DNA from: Zoogloea sp041917255
Lineage (GTDB): Bacteria; Pseudomonadota; Gammaproteobacteria; Burkholderiales; Rhodocyclaceae
Assembly: GCA_041917255.1 (NCBI GenBank)
Contig: JAYRYA010000003.1
Coordinates: forward strand, 124,001-188,000
Length of the DNA: 64,000 bases
Direction of reading: 5' to 3'
This document shows, one piece after another, positions 1-11,535 of the stretch. A program made the translations under genes and the position numbers. The notes beneath the pieces were generated by a model that saw only the letters and a list, made by a program, of their open reading frames with translations, did not search any database and was not told the DNA's origin. The number at the start of each line of letters is the position of its first letter. Position 1 is the stretch's first letter.

Positions 1-27
1 CCGGGTTCTCCGCGCGAGGTGTCGCGT

Positions 28-131
28 GCTTGATATAAGCAAAACGGTATAAGCGTTATTAGCTCATGTCCATTTAATTATTGTTGCTGTGCACTAAACT
101 CAATTCAACATCGCTGCCAGGAGATTGCTTC
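28..131 (+). promoter_or_regulatory. AT-rich leader of the uricolysis operon
   Basis: This stretch is much more AT-rich than its surroundings and precedes the first gene of the operon. It holds two direct copies of TATAAGC (34-40 and 48-54). The first is the right arm of the inverted repeat GCTT-GATAT-AAGC (28-40). An AGGAG-type ribosome site (about 119-123) precedes the ATG at 132. The repeats could be a regulator site or core promoter; no specific protein can be assigned. Confidence 0.35.
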
Positions 132-482
132 ATGGGACGTCTGACCACGCACGTACTGGATACCGCATCCGGCAAACCCGGCGCCGGCATCCGGGTGAGC
201 ATCATCCGCATCGACGGCGAACGCCGCGAGCTGGGCGCCACCGTCACCAACCATGACGGCCGCTGCGATGTGCCGCTGCTCGAAGGTGCGGCGCTGGTGC
301 CGGGCAGCTACGAGCTGGTGTTTGGCGTTGGCGATTACTTCCGCGCCGCTGGCGTCGAGCTGCCGGAGCCGCCCTTCCTCGACGAGGTGGTGCTGCGCTT
401 TGGCGTGGCCGACGCGGACGCCCACTACCACGTGCCGCTGCTGGTTTCCCCGTGGAGCTACTCCACCTACCGGGGCAGCTGA
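132..482 (+). CDS. hiuH: 5-hydroxyisourate hydrolase (transthyretin-related)
   Basis: The enzyme opens 5-hydroxyisourate, the unstable product of urate oxidation, to OHCU. The 116-residue length is typical. The N-terminus (MGRLTTHVLDTASGKPGAGI) and the C-terminal YRGS tetrapeptide are hallmarks that separate HIU hydrolases from true transthyretins. The ATG at 132 is preferred over an in-frame ATG at 81 because it has an AGGAG site 8 bases upstream and starts at the conserved family N-terminus. It opens the operon, 31 bases before puuD, which makes its substrate. No signal peptide is seen, so it should be cytoplasmic. Confidence 0.95.
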   Translation: MGRLTTHVLDTASGKPGAGIRVSIIRIDGERRELGATVTNHDGRCDVPLLEGAALVPGSYELVFGVGDYFRAAGVELPEPPFLDEVVLRFGVADADAHYHVPLLVSPWSYSTYRGS

Positions 483-513
483 GCCCAGCCCGCCCCCGCA
501 AGGACGACGCGCC

Positions 514-1713
514 ATGGAAACCTACCTGCTCGACTGGGCCAACCTGCTGCTGCGCTGGCTCCACCTGATCACCGGGATCGCCTGGATCGGCGCGTCCTTC
601 TACTTCGTGATGCTCGACAACTCCCTGCGTCCGCCGAAGAAGGCCGCCGACGGCGAGCGCGGCGTGCATGGCGAGCTGTGGGCGGTGCATGGCGGCGGCT
701 TCTACTGCAGCCAGAAATTCCTCACCGGGCCGCGGGGCGAACCCCTCACCGAGGATCTCCACTGGTCCAAGTGGGAGGCCTACACCACCTGGCTGTCTGG
801 CATGAGCCTGCTGGTGGTGATGTACTGGATCGGCGCTTCCACCTACCTCATCGACCCACGGGTGATGACCCTGAGCCAGGGCGCCGCGGTGGGCATCTCG
901 GTGGCCTTCCTGGCGGCGGGCTGGCTGTTCTACGACACCCTGTGCAAGGCGCTGTTCGGCCGCGACGGGCTGCTGGCGGTGATCGTCTTCGTCTTCGTGG
1001 TGCTGGCCGACTGGCTGCTGCACCAGGTCTTCTCGGCCCGCGGCGCCTACATCCACGTGGGAGCGATGCTCGGCACGATGATGGTGGCCAACGTGTTCTT
1101 CCACATCATCCCCGGCCAACGGCGCATGGTCGCGCAGATTCGCGCCGGCCAGCCGGTGGACCCGCGCCCCGGCCAGATCGGCAAGCAGCGCTCGGTGCAC
1201 AACACCTACTTCACGCTGCCGGTGCTGTTCATCATGATCAGCAACCACTACCCGATGACCTATTCCCACGCCAACGGCTGGCTGGTGCTGGTGGTGATGA
1301 TGCTGGCCGGCGTGCTGATCCGGCAGTTCTTCGTGCTGCGTCACCGGGGCCAGGTGAAGTGGTGGCTGCCCGCTGCCGGCGTGGGGCTGGTCGCCACCCT
1401 GATCGTGTTGATGGCGCCCAAGGCGGTGGATGCCGGCGGCGAGCAGGTGAGCGTGGATGCCGTGCGTCAGGTGGTTGCACAGCGCTGCCTGGCCTGTCAC
1501 AGCGAACAGCCGACCCAGCCGGGCTTAGCCCAGCCGCCCAAGGGCGTGGTACTGGAGACGCCGGCGCAGATCGAGCAGCACGCCGCCAAGATGGCCGAGA
1601 CCGTGGCGAGCGGCTACATGCCCCTGGGCAACCTCACCGGCATCACCGACGCCGAGCGCCAGCTGATCGCACGCTGGCACGCCCAGCAAAGCAGGCCACA
1701 ACCTTCCCGCTGA
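514..1713 (+). CDS. puuD: membrane-bound urate oxidase with C-terminal cytochrome c domain
   Basis: This is the 399-residue PuuD type of urate hydroxylase, unrelated to soluble cofactor-free uricase. About 300 N-terminal residues form several membrane helices (for example around TYLLDWANLLLRWLHLITGI and later LVLVVMMLAGVLI). A C-terminal cytochrome c domain of about 90 residues follows, with the heme motif CLACH near residue 328. In this family urate electrons are thought to pass through the fused cytochrome to the respiratory chain rather than to O2 forming H2O2. The ATG at 514 starts the recognisable membrane domain. It lies between hiuH and uraD, which use its product. The family assignment is secure; the electron route is inferred. 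Confidence 0.93.
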   Translation: METYLLDWANLLLRWLHLITGIAWIGASFYFVMLDNSLRPPKKAADGERGVHGELWAVHGGGFYCSQKFLTGPRGEPLTEDLHWSKWEAYTTWLSGMSLLVVMYWIGASTYLIDPRVMTLSQGAAVGISVAFLAAGWLFYDTLCKALFGRDGLLAVIVFVFVVLADWLLHQVFSARGAYIHVGAMLGTMMVANVFFHIIPGQRRMVAQIRAGQPVDPRPGQIGKQRSVHNTYFTLPVLFIMISNHYPMTYSHANGWLVLVVMMLAGVLIRQFFVLRHRGQVKWWLPAAGVGLVATLIVLMAPKAVDAGGEQVSVDAVRQVVAQRCLACHSEQPTQPGLAQPPKGVVLETPAQIEQHAAKMAETVASGYMPLGNLTGITDAERQLIARWHAQQSRPQPSR

Positions 1714-1732
1714 TTCCGATCGCGCTTCCACC

Positions 1733-2278
1733 ATGTCCGACATCCGGTTCCCCGATTCCGCCCCGAACGCCCTGGCTGCCCTCTCGGCCTTGCCCCAGGC
1801 CGACTTCATCGCCCGCCTTGGCGACATCTTCGAGCATTCCCCGTGGGTGCCCGAGCGGGCCTGGGCCGCGCGCCCCTTCGCCAGCATCGACATGCTGCAC
1901 GAAGCGATGGTCGCCATCGTGGATGCGGCCAGCGAGGCGGAGCAGCTCGCGCTGATCTGTGCCCACCCGGAGCTGGCCGGTAAGGAGGCCGCCGCCGGCA
2001 CCCTCACCGCCCATTCCACCGGCGAGCAGCGCGGCGCGGGGCTCGATCAATGCACCCCCGACGAGATCGTCCGCCTGCGCAGCCTCAACGCCGAATACCG
2101 CGCCCGCTTCGGCTTTCCCTTCGTGATCGCGGTGAAGGGCCTGACCCGCAACCACATCATGGACGCCCTCGAGGCGCGCCTCGCCAACGACCGCCCGACG
2201 GAGTTCCGCGCCTGCCTCGCGCAGATCGCCCGCATCGCCCGCTTCCGCCTCGATGCGCTGCTGGGAGCCGCGTCGTGA
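1733..2278 (+). CDS. uraD: OHCU decarboxylase
   Basis: The product decarboxylates 2-oxo-4-hydroxy-4-carboxy-5-ureidoimidazoline to S-allantoin, the third step after PuuD and HiuH. The 181-residue protein contains HPELAGK with the family's catalytic histidine, followed by the conserved LTAHSTGEQ and GFPFVIAVKG segments. No obvious Shine-Dalgarno precedes the ATG, which suggests coupling to puuD 19 bases upstream. Its TGA overlaps the GTG start of puuE, so the two are probably translationally coupled. Confidence 0.95.
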   Translation: MSDIRFPDSAPNALAALSALPQADFIARLGDIFEHSPWVPERAWAARPFASIDMLHEAMVAIVDAASEAEQLALICAHPELAGKEAAAGTLTAHSTGEQRGAGLDQCTPDEIVRLRSLNAEYRARFGFPFVIAVKGLTRNHIMDALEARLANDRPTEFRACLAQIARIARFRLDALLGAAS

Positions 2279-3204
2279 GCACGGCTTACCCGCGCGACCT
2301 GATCGGTTACGGCCGCAACCCGCCCCACGCCGACTGGCCGGGCGGCGCGCGTATCGCGGTGCAGTTCGTCCTCAACTACGAGGAGGGTGGGGAAAACTGC
2401 GTGCTCCACGGCGACGCCGGCAGCGAGCAGTTCCTGTCCGAGCTGTTCAACCCGGCCAGCTATCCGTATCGCCACCTGTCGATGGAAGGCATCTACAAGT
2501 ACGGCTCGCGGGTGGGCGTATGGCGCATCCTGCGCGAGTTCGAGCGCCGCGGCCTGCCGCTCACGGTGTTCGGCGTGGCGATGGCGCTGGAGCGGCACCC
2601 GGAAGTCACCGCCGCCTTCTGCGAGCTGGGCCACGAGATCGCCTGCCACGGCTGGCGCTGGATCCACTACCAGAACGTGGACGAAGCCACCGAGCGCGAG
2701 CACATGCGCATCGCCATGGAGATCATCCAGGGCCTCACCGGCGAGCCGCCGCTGGGCTGGTACACCGGCCGGGATTCGCCCAACACCCGGCGCCTCGTCG
2801 CCGACCACGGCGGCTTTCTGTACGACTCGGATTACTACGGCGACGACCTGCCCTTCTGGACGTCGGTGACGAAGACCGACGGCAGCACCGTGCCGCATCT
2901 GGTGGTGCCCTACACCCTCGACACCAACGACATGCGCTTCGCGCTGCCTCAGGGCTTTTCCCACGGCGACGAGTTCTTCGACTACCTCCGCGACGCCTTC
3001 GACGTGATGTACGCCGAGGGCGACGAGCGTCCGGCGATGCTGTCGGTGGGCATGCACTGCCGCCTGCTGGGCCGGCCGGGACGCTTCCGCGCCCTGCAGC
3101 GCTTTCTCGATCACATCGAACGCCACGACCGGGTGTGGGTGTGCCGACGCGTGGACATCGCCCGCCACTGGATCGCCCGCCACCCCCATCGCCCCCAGCC
3201 CTGA
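2275..3204 (+). CDS. puuE: allantoinase, polysaccharide-deacetylase family (PuuE)
   Basis: PuuE hydrolyses allantoin to allantoate and is unrelated to the amidohydrolase AllB. The 309-residue protein has the NodB/polysaccharide deacetylase-type fold signatures: FVLNYEEGGE near the N-terminus, the histidine segment EIACHGWRWIHYQ and the downstream DSDYYGDDLPFW. The start is taken as the GTG at 2275, which overlaps the uraD stop; the encoded sequence STAYPRDLIGYGRNPP matches the family N-terminus. The allantoicase gene follows after 22 bases. Confidence 0.93.
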   Translation: MSTAYPRDLIGYGRNPPHADWPGGARIAVQFVLNYEEGGENCVLHGDAGSEQFLSELFNPASYPYRHLSMEGIYKYGSRVGVWRILREFERRGLPLTVFGVAMALERHPEVTAAFCELGHEIACHGWRWIHYQNVDEATEREHMRIAMEIIQGLTGEPPLGWYTGRDSPNTRRLVADHGGFLYDSDYYGDDLPFWTSVTKTDGSTVPHLVVPYTLDTNDMRFALPQGFSHGDEFFDYLRDAFDVMYAEGDERPAMLSVGMHCRLLGRPGRFRALQRFLDHIERHDRVWVCRRVDIARHWIARHPHRPQP

Positions 3205-3226
3205 CCGCGCACAAGGAAACCGCAAC

Positions 3227-4267
3227 ATGGCCAGCCTTCCCGGAACCCCCGTCTTCGCCCCGCCCGCCGACCTGCCCGAATGGGCTGCGCGGGCGGTCAA
3301 CCTTGCCAACCCGCGCCTGGGTGCCCGGGCGCTGGGCGCATCGGACGACTTCTTCGCTGAGGTGGGGCGGATGCTCAACCCCGATCCCGCCGCCTTCGTG
3401 CCCGGCAAGTACGACACCAACGGCAAATGGATGGACGGCTGGGAATCGCGCCGCAAGCGCGTCGCCGGCCATGACTGGGCGCTGGTGAAGCTCGGCGTGA
3501 AGGGCGTGATCCGCGGTTTCGACGTGGATACCAGCCACTTCACCGGCAATTACCCACCGGCGGTTTCCATCGAGGCCACGGTGTCGGACACCGACGACGT
3601 GGCCGCCCTGCAGGCCGCGGCTTGGACCGAGATCCTCCCCGCCACCCCGCTCGGCCCCAACAGCCATCACCTGCTCGAATGCGCCAGCGGCGACCCCTGG
3701 ACGCACCTGCGGGTGAACATCTACCCGGATGGCGGCATCGCCCGCCTGCGCGTGTATGGCCGCCCGGTGAGCGCGCTGGAAAGCCTGGCCGGCGATGCAC
3801 TGGTCGATCTGGTGGCGATGGAGAACGGCGGCCGCGCGGTGTCGTGGAACGACGCCAGCTTCGGCTCCAGCGTTGCGGCCCTGCTGTTGCCCGGCCGTGG
3901 CATCAACATGGGCGACGGCTGGGAAACCCGCCGCCGCCGCGAACCCGGCAACGACTGGTGCGTGCTCGAGCTGGGTGCTCCCGGCACCATCGAGAAGATC
4001 GAAGTGGATACTGCCTTCTTCAAGGGTAACTACCCGGACCGCTGCTCGGTCCAGGCGGCCTGCGTCGTCGGGGGCACCGACGGCTCGATCACCACCCAGA
4101 GCATGTTCTGGCAGACCCTGTTGCCGGAGCAGAAGCTGTCGATGGACGCGGTGCACAGCTTCGCCGAAGAGATCGCCCAACTCGGCACGATCACGCACGT
4201 TCGCTTCAACATCTTCCCCGATGGCGGCGTGTCGCGCTTGCGCCTGTGGGGCCGGCCGGCGCGCTGA
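3227..4267 (+). CDS. alc: allantoicase
   Basis: The enzyme cleaves allantoate to ureidoglycolate and urea. The 346-residue protein shows the family's internal duplication. The first half has KWMDGWESRRKR with DVDTSHFTGNYPP (residues about 65-110); the second repeats NMGDGWETRRRR with EVDTAFFKGNYPD (about 225-270). ATG follows an AAGGAAACC ribosome site. Length is normal. It sits between puuE and allA in pathway order. Release of urea at this step, rather than ammonia from an amidohydrolase, fixes this as the allantoicase branch of purine catabolism. Confidence 0.95.
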   Translation: MASLPGTPVFAPPADLPEWAARAVNLANPRLGARALGASDDFFAEVGRMLNPDPAAFVPGKYDTNGKWMDGWESRRKRVAGHDWALVKLGVKGVIRGFDVDTSHFTGNYPPAVSIEATVSDTDDVAALQAAAWTEILPATPLGPNSHHLLECASGDPWTHLRVNIYPDGGIARLRVYGRPVSALESLAGDALVDLVAMENGGRAVSWNDASFGSSVAALLLPGRGINMGDGWETRRRREPGNDWCVLELGAPGTIEKIEVDTAFFKGNYPDRCSVQAACVVGGTDGSITTQSMFWQTLLPEQKLSMDAVHSFAEEIAQLGTITHVRFNIFPDGGVSRLRLWGRPAR

Positions 4268-4277
4268 GGGGGCTGTC

Positions 4278-4781
4278 GTGAAACCCCCGGTCCTGCGCCC
4301 CGAGCCGCTCACCCGCGAGGCCTTCGCCCCCTTCGGCGAGGTCATCGAGGCCAGCGACGCGGCGCGCCATTTCACCATCAACGGCGGCAACACCGAGCGC
4401 TACTACGATCTGGCCGACATCGACGCCGGCCCTGATGGCCGGGTGATCGTGTCGATCTTCCGCGGCCAGCCGCGCAGCCTGCCCTTTGTGGTGGCGATGA
4501 TGGAACGCCACCCCTTGGGCACCCAGGCCTTCGTGCCCCTGAACGGCCGGCCGTATCTGGTCGTGGTGGCGCCGGCCGGGCCCGCGCCCGCGGTGGCCGA
4601 CCTGCGCCTTTTTGTGGCCCGGGGCGACCAGGGCGTCAATTACGGCCGGGGCGTGTGGCATCACCCGCTGCTCGCTCTCGACACGATCTCCGATTTTCTC
4701 GTCATTGACCGTAGCGGCAACGCGCCGAACTGCGACGAAGTCACCCTCGACCTTCCCGGGCTGATCTCCCAGCCCGTCTGA
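4278..4781 (+). CDS. allA: ureidoglycolate lyase
   Basis: AllA splits ureidoglycolate into glyoxylate and urea, ending the pathway. From the GTG at 4278 the protein has 167 residues, usual for the family. It starts with the typical PLTREAFAPFGEVIEA segment and contains the cupin-like core with LPFVVAMMERHPLGTQAF and GRGVWHHPLLAL, carrying likely metal and active-site residues. The GTG is preceded by GAGGGGGC 10 bases after the alc stop, so it is part of the same operon. The following 311 bases are non-coding. Confidence 0.93.
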   Translation: MKPPVLRPEPLTREAFAPFGEVIEASDAARHFTINGGNTERYYDLADIDAGPDGRVIVSIFRGQPRSLPFVVAMMERHPLGTQAFVPLNGRPYLVVVAPAGPAPAVADLRLFVARGDQGVNYGRGVWHHPLLALDTISDFLVIDRSGNAPNCDEVTLDLPGLISQPV

Positions 4782-4896
4782 GCGCACCCCGCGCTCGTCC
4801 TGCCATCGGCCCCGGTTGCGTAACGGGGCGTTCTCCCGGAGATGGCCCGGTTTCAGCGATGCCCGAACTTGGTGTCGGATGCAGACAATGAATGCG

Positions 4897-4914
4897 CGTT
4901 AAGAGAAGTTAACG
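4897..4914 (+). promoter_or_regulatory. inverted repeat upstream of the permease, candidate operator
   Basis: CGTTAA-GAGAAG-TTAACG is a perfect 6-bp inverted repeat with a 6-bp spacer. It lies in the 311-base gap between allA and the NCS2 permease, about 60 bases upstream of a sigma54-like element. The form suits a dimeric regulator. No regulator gene is adjacent and the identity is unknown. Confidence 0.35.
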
Positions 4915-4923
4915 GCTTTTATA

Positions 4924-4964
4924 GGCATTTTTAGCGCATTTAAAGGCATTTTTCGGCATGGCAT
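4924..4964 (+). repeat. helically phased GGCAT(TTTT) repeats
   Basis: GGCATTTTT (4924), GCGCATTTA (4934-4942), GGCATTTTT (4945) and GGCATGGCATG (4955) recur with centres about 10-11 bases apart, that is, once per helical turn. The T-tracts would be on one face of the helix. Such an arrangement can bend DNA or present an array of half-sites to a regulator. It directly abuts the candidate promoter at 4959-4974. Confidence 0.5.
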
Positions 4965-4974
4965 GTTTCTAGCT
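4959..4974 (+). promoter_or_regulatory. candidate sigma54 (-24/-12) promoter for the permease
   Basis: TGGCATG-TTTC-TAGCT matches the RpoN consensus TGGCACG-N4-TTGCW except at two positions, and the invariant GG and GC are exactly 12 bases apart. Transcription would start near 4985, giving a leader of about 108 bases. Nitrogen-limitation control through RpoN would suit a purine-uptake gene, but one match in AT-rich DNA is weak evidence. Confidence 0.4.
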
Positions 4975-5092
4975 TTTCCTTTCCTGCAAGCGCAGGGCTG
5001 TGGCCGCTGAAGTCCTCTTCCGGTGCAGCCCCTGTTCAACCCCGGTGTCGCCGGCAACGGTTGTGGCGGCCCAAACAGGTAAAGGAAAAGAC

Positions 5093-6616
<1,524 letters not shown>

Positions 6617-6645
6617 ACACCCTCCAATCCTCAGGGAGCACAACC

Positions 6646-7503
6646 ATGAAGACCATCCAGACCCTTGCCCTCTTCGCCCTTGCCGGCAGCGCTAGCCTCG
6701 CCCATGCAGCCACCTGGAGCGACAGCTTCCTCGGCTACCGCTACGGCACCCAGTTCCACGAGCCGAGCAACACCAAGGACGTGCGCAAGCATGTGCTGCA
6801 GTACAGCCAGGCCAGCGGCTACTCGGTGGGCCAGAACTTCGTGAATCTGGACATCCTCCAGTCCGACAAGAACGACCCGAGCAGCGGCGGCGACACCGGC
6901 GCCACCGAGTTCTACCTCACCTACCGCCACCAGCTGCACCTGGGCAAGCTGCTGGAGCGCGACCTCTCCTTCGGCCCGGTCAAGGAAGTCGCCTTCACCG
7001 CGGGTTTCGACCTCAACACCAAGAACACCACCTTCGCGCCCCGCAAGCGTCTGCTGGTGGCCGGCCCGACGCTGAAGTTCAAGGTGCCCAACAACGGCTT
7101 CTTCGACCTGAGCCTGCTCGCCGGCAAGGAGTGGAACCACTGCGGGCTGGCCAGCTGCACCGACCACGAGCATGCCTTCGACAACCAGTGGATTCTCAGC
7201 GCGGCGTGGGGCCTGCCTTTTCAGGCTGGCCCGGTGCCGCTCAAGTTTCAGGGCTTCATCAACTACAACACCGACAAGGGCAAGGACTACGCCGGCGTGA
7301 AGACCGAGGCCGAAACCCTGATGCGCACCTCGCTGATGGTGGATGTGGGGCAGCTGGCCGCCGGGCGCAAGAACACCCTGCTGATGGGCGTGGGTTACGA
7401 GATGTGGCTCAACAAGTTCGGCAACCACGCCACCGCGGCGGGTGTGACCAAGCCGGGCATCAACACCTACGCGCCGACCTTCCAGATGGAATGGCACTTC
7501 TGA
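6646..7503 (+). CDS. Tsx-like nucleoside-specific outer-membrane channel
   Basis: The 285-residue protein has a signal peptide (MKTIQTLALFALAGSASLAHA, cleaved near residue 22), alternating beta-strand sequence and a C-terminal aromatic residue (QMEWHF), as in outer-membrane barrels. Segments such as SFLGYRYGTQFHEP and FNQWILSAAWG-like strands match the Tsx/OmpK channel family that passes nucleosides. It follows the permease by 29 bases with an AGGGAG site, so outer- and inner-membrane uptake are likely co-expressed. Family membership is judged by eye and substrate is inferred from context. Confidence 0.75.
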   Translation: MKTIQTLALFALAGSASLAHAATWSDSFLGYRYGTQFHEPSNTKDVRKHVLQYSQASGYSVGQNFVNLDILQSDKNDPSSGGDTGATEFYLTYRHQLHLGKLLERDLSFGPVKEVAFTAGFDLNTKNTTFAPRKRLLVAGPTLKFKVPNNGFFDLSLLAGKEWNHCGLASCTDHEHAFDNQWILSAAWGLPFQAGPVPLKFQGFINYNTDKGKDYAGVKTEAETLMRTSLMVDVGQLAAGRKNTLLMGVGYEMWLNKFGNHATAAGVTKPGINTYAPTFQMEWHF

Positions 7504-7522
7504 GCCGACCGCGCTGCTGGCT

Positions 7523-7550
7523 GGCCTGCCCGGAACGGGGCGGGCAAGCC
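7523..7550. terminator. GC hairpin between convergent genes
   Basis: GGCCTGCCCG pairs with CGGGCAAGCC (9 of 10 pairs, 8-base loop) just after the Tsx-like gene and before the convergent receiver ORF. There is no T-tract, so it may act only as a weak bidirectional terminator or mRNA end stabiliser. Confidence 0.4.
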
Positions 7551-7558
7551 GATGCTGT

Positions 7559-8005
7559 TCAACCCGGTGTGCGGGCCGGGCGCGTCAGCCACTTGAGCAA
7601 GGTGGCGAAGAGGTGGTCCGGGTCGACGGGTTTGGCGATGAAATCGTTCATGCCCGCCTCGAAGCAGCGGACTTTATCTTCGGCAAAGGCGTTGGCGGTC
7701 ATGGCCACGATGGGGATGCCGGCCCCGCCGGGTAGCGCACGGATCGCCCGGGTGGCGCCGGGGCCGTCCATCACGGGCATCTGCATGTCCATCAGGATCA
7801 GGTCGTAGGCGTTGCGCCGGGCGAGCTCGATGGCCTGCTGGCCGTCCTCGGCAATATCCACCCGCAGGCGCAGATCCTCCAGCAGGCACAAAGTCACCTC
7901 CCGGTTGATCTCCTCGTCCTCCACGACCAGGATGTGGCGCCCGGCATGATCGCGCAGCAGGATCTCCTCGGCGGAGCCGCCATCGGTCCGGGCCGGTTCG
8001 GCCAC
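7559..8005 (-). CDS. receiver (REC) domain, detached C-terminal part of the hybrid sensor kinase
   Basis: The 148-residue ORF is a response-regulator receiver domain: HILVVEDEEINREV with the acidic pair, DLILMDMQMPVMDG with the phospho-acceptor aspartate, IPIVAMTANAF with the threonine, and KPVDPDHLF with the lysine. It would normally be the C-terminus of the hybrid kinase encoded just upstream. The two reading frames differ by one base, and the last kinase motif (LGQGSRFWFTARLKKGGR) continues directly into this ORF. A GTG at 8005 with AAGGG upstream could allow separate translation. Whether it is made as a stand-alone regulator or is a frameshift remnant is open. Confidence 0.7.
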   Translation of the reverse strand: MAEPARTDGGSAEEILLRDHAGRHILVVEDEEINREVTLCLLEDLRLRVDIAEDGQQAIELARRNAYDLILMDMQMPVMDGPGATRAIRALPGGAGIPIVAMTANAFAEDKVRCFEAGMNDFIAKPVDPDHLFATLLKWLTRPARTPG

Positions 8006-8019
8006 GCGCCCGCCCTTTT

Positions 8020-9819
<1,800 letters not shown>

Positions 9820-9828
9820 GGCCCTATT

Positions 9829-10539
9829 TTAGTAGATGCCCGACAGGATGCGGTTGTAGGTGCCGTCGGCCTTGATGTCCCGCAGTGCCTGGCCGACGCG
9901 TGGCGCCAGCGCCTGATGCTTCTTGTGAAGATAGAGGTACATGTCCACGTCCTTGAGGGGCGGCGACACCGGCGCAACGGACGATAGCCCCAGACTGCGG
10001 GTGAGCTGAACGCCGTCGGCGCGGGTGTACAGCACCAGGTCGACGCGGCCGTCCTCGAGCATCCGGAACATCTGCTCGGGCTTGTCCACCTTATTGACCG
10101 CCCGGGCGCTGCCGGTGTTGGCCTCGAACATCTTCCAGCCGTTGATGAAGGCGACCCGGTAGGGCTTGAGGCTGTCCCAGCCGTTGTCGAGGGTGATGGT
10201 GGCATCCCTGGCGAAGGCCACGAAGCTGATCCGCACGAAGGGCTCGGGCACCTGCACCAGATTGGCATACTGGGTGCCCAGACCGCCGACACGCAGACCC
10301 TCGCCGTCCACCTCGCCCAGATTGGCGGCGATGAGGGAGCGTTCGGAGGGCAGGCTCACGATCCGGACGTCCCCCCCGACGCGGTGGAAGCTCTCGGCGG
10401 CGATCCGCTCCAGGGCCTTGCGGTCAAGGGGCGTGTTGTTGGTGCTGATGGTGAGGGGGGCGTTGTCGGCTACGCCCGGGCCCGGCAGGAGGGTCAGGCA
10501 GGCGGCGACAAGGCCGCCGAGGAGGATACGGATGGACAT
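9829..10539 (-). CDS. periplasmic solute-binding protein (SBP_bac_3-like)
   Basis: The 236-residue exported protein resembles family 3 extracellular solute-binding proteins: signal peptide (MSIRILLGGLVAACLTLLPG) followed by LTISTNNTPLDRKALERIAA, later FEANTGSARAVNKVDKPEQM and DLVLYTRADGVQLT, which match the two-lobed fold. The start at 10539 is chosen because it gives a clean signal peptide; an in-frame ATG at 10674 adds 45 residues of non-coding character. No ABC permease or ATPase gene is nearby. It is instead 9 bases before a membrane histidine kinase, so it probably acts as a sensor input rather than in transport. Ligand unknown. Confidence 0.75.
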   Translation of the reverse strand: MSIRILLGGLVAACLTLLPGPGVADNAPLTISTNNTPLDRKALERIAAESFHRVGGDVRIVSLPSERSLIAANLGEVDGEGLRVGGLGTQYANLVQVPEPFVRISFVAFARDATITLDNGWDSLKPYRVAFINGWKMFEANTGSARAVNKVDKPEQMFRMLEDGRVDLVLYTRADGVQLTRSLGLSSVAPVSPPLKDVDMYLYLHKKHQALAPRVGQALRDIKADGTYNRILSGIY

Positions 10540-10695
10540 GGTGCGCAGGTAGATGGAAGCAGGTGTGCGTTGAACCGAGGGCACGCAGGCGGAGGGCATC
10601 ATCATCCTTGCCCCTGCGCACCGGTCAGGAATTACGGCAAGAAGGGCTGTCCCTGAAGTCCGATGTTTGCTCACGTCAACCCGGGGACTCCCTCG

Positions 10696-11535
10696 TCATG
10701 GTGGGCAGCTGGCCGCGGCGCTTTTCGTGGGCACCGACATGAGGTGCCCGCGCAGGTTGCGGATGATCAGCCGGCCGCAGTGTTGGCGAACGATGATCGC
10801 GCGCTCCATCCGCTCGGTGCCGCCTTCGTCGTAGCGAATGGTGCGCTGAGCGGGCGGTGTCGGCGCCACCACCCCGGCGGGCCTGGCGTCGAGCAGAGCC
10901 ATCTCGATGGACTCGGCCACCAGCCGGGCGCATTCATCCTTCAGCCGCTCGCCACCACCGGCAAGCCAGTCGCTGCGAGGCTCAGTGCCCTTTGCCGGGT
11001 CGGAGACCACCCGGACGATGCCTTGATAGACGCCCTGCGGCCCGGCGGGGGCACCCCGGAAGGTGATGAGATTGTCGAGCACGATGGCCTTCTCGTCCTG
11101 GGTGAGGGCGAACATCGGCGCGCTCTCCACAATCAGTTCACCCTCGTCGGCGGCCATCGGACTTGCACGACGGTGCACCCGCTGGCGCAGCTCCCGGTGG
11201 CCGAAAGCGTCGAGCACTCCGCGGTAGGGCGCCACCACCGCGTTGGCAGCGGCGAGCAGCTTCTCGCGCTGGGCCTTGCGGGCCGAATCGACGAGCAGGC
11301 TGTGGGCGAGGATGGCGACGACGAGGCCGCCCGCGTTGGGGGCGGGGTACATCATGGCCGTGCCGGCCATGCCGTCTTCGTCGAGGCTGGCGACGCCGAT
11401 GAACTGCACCGGCGCTTCCGCGGGGAGTTGCAGCGACCAGCGGGGCAGGGATTCGTCGGCAAGGCCGCTGCTGGCGAGCGTCATCAGCGTCAATGCGGCC
11501 AGCCAGCGTTGTCGCCAGGATCGGCGCCGGTTCAT
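10696..11535 (-). CDS. exported protein of unknown function
   Basis: The 279-residue product is not recognised. The start at 11535 gives a basic N-terminus and a hydrophobic stretch (RWLAALTLMTLASSGLADES) that looks like a signal peptide cleaved after GLA. The mature part has no clear enzyme motif; it contains VQFIGVASLDEDGMAGTAMM and a long helical region. ATG overlaps the stop of the lipoprotein gene upstream by 4 bases, so the two are co-translated and may act together in the envelope. No metal or catalytic motif could be assigned. Confidence 0.7.
   Translation of the reverse strand: MNRRRSWRQRWLAALTLMTLASSGLADESLPRWSLQLPAEAPVQFIGVASLDEDGMAGTAMMYPAPNAGGLVVAILAHSLLVDSARKAQREKLLAAANAVVAPYRGVLDAFGHRELRQRVHRRASPMAADEGELIVESAPMFALTQDEKAIVLDNLITFRGAPAGPQGVYQGIVRVVSDPAKGTEPRSDWLAGGGERLKDECARLVAESIEMALLDARPAGVVAPTPPAQRTIRYDEGGTERMERAIIVRQHCGRLIIRNLRGHLMSVPTKSAAASCPP

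Noticed and set aside
2735..4393. 552-residue open frame on - in the urate operon
   Set aside because: Shadow of puuE and alc; composition (His, Gln, Arg rich) is typical of antisense frames.
10654..10663. Another REP half-site (TGAAGTCCGA)
   Set aside because: A single 10-base match without an inverted partner; likely chance.
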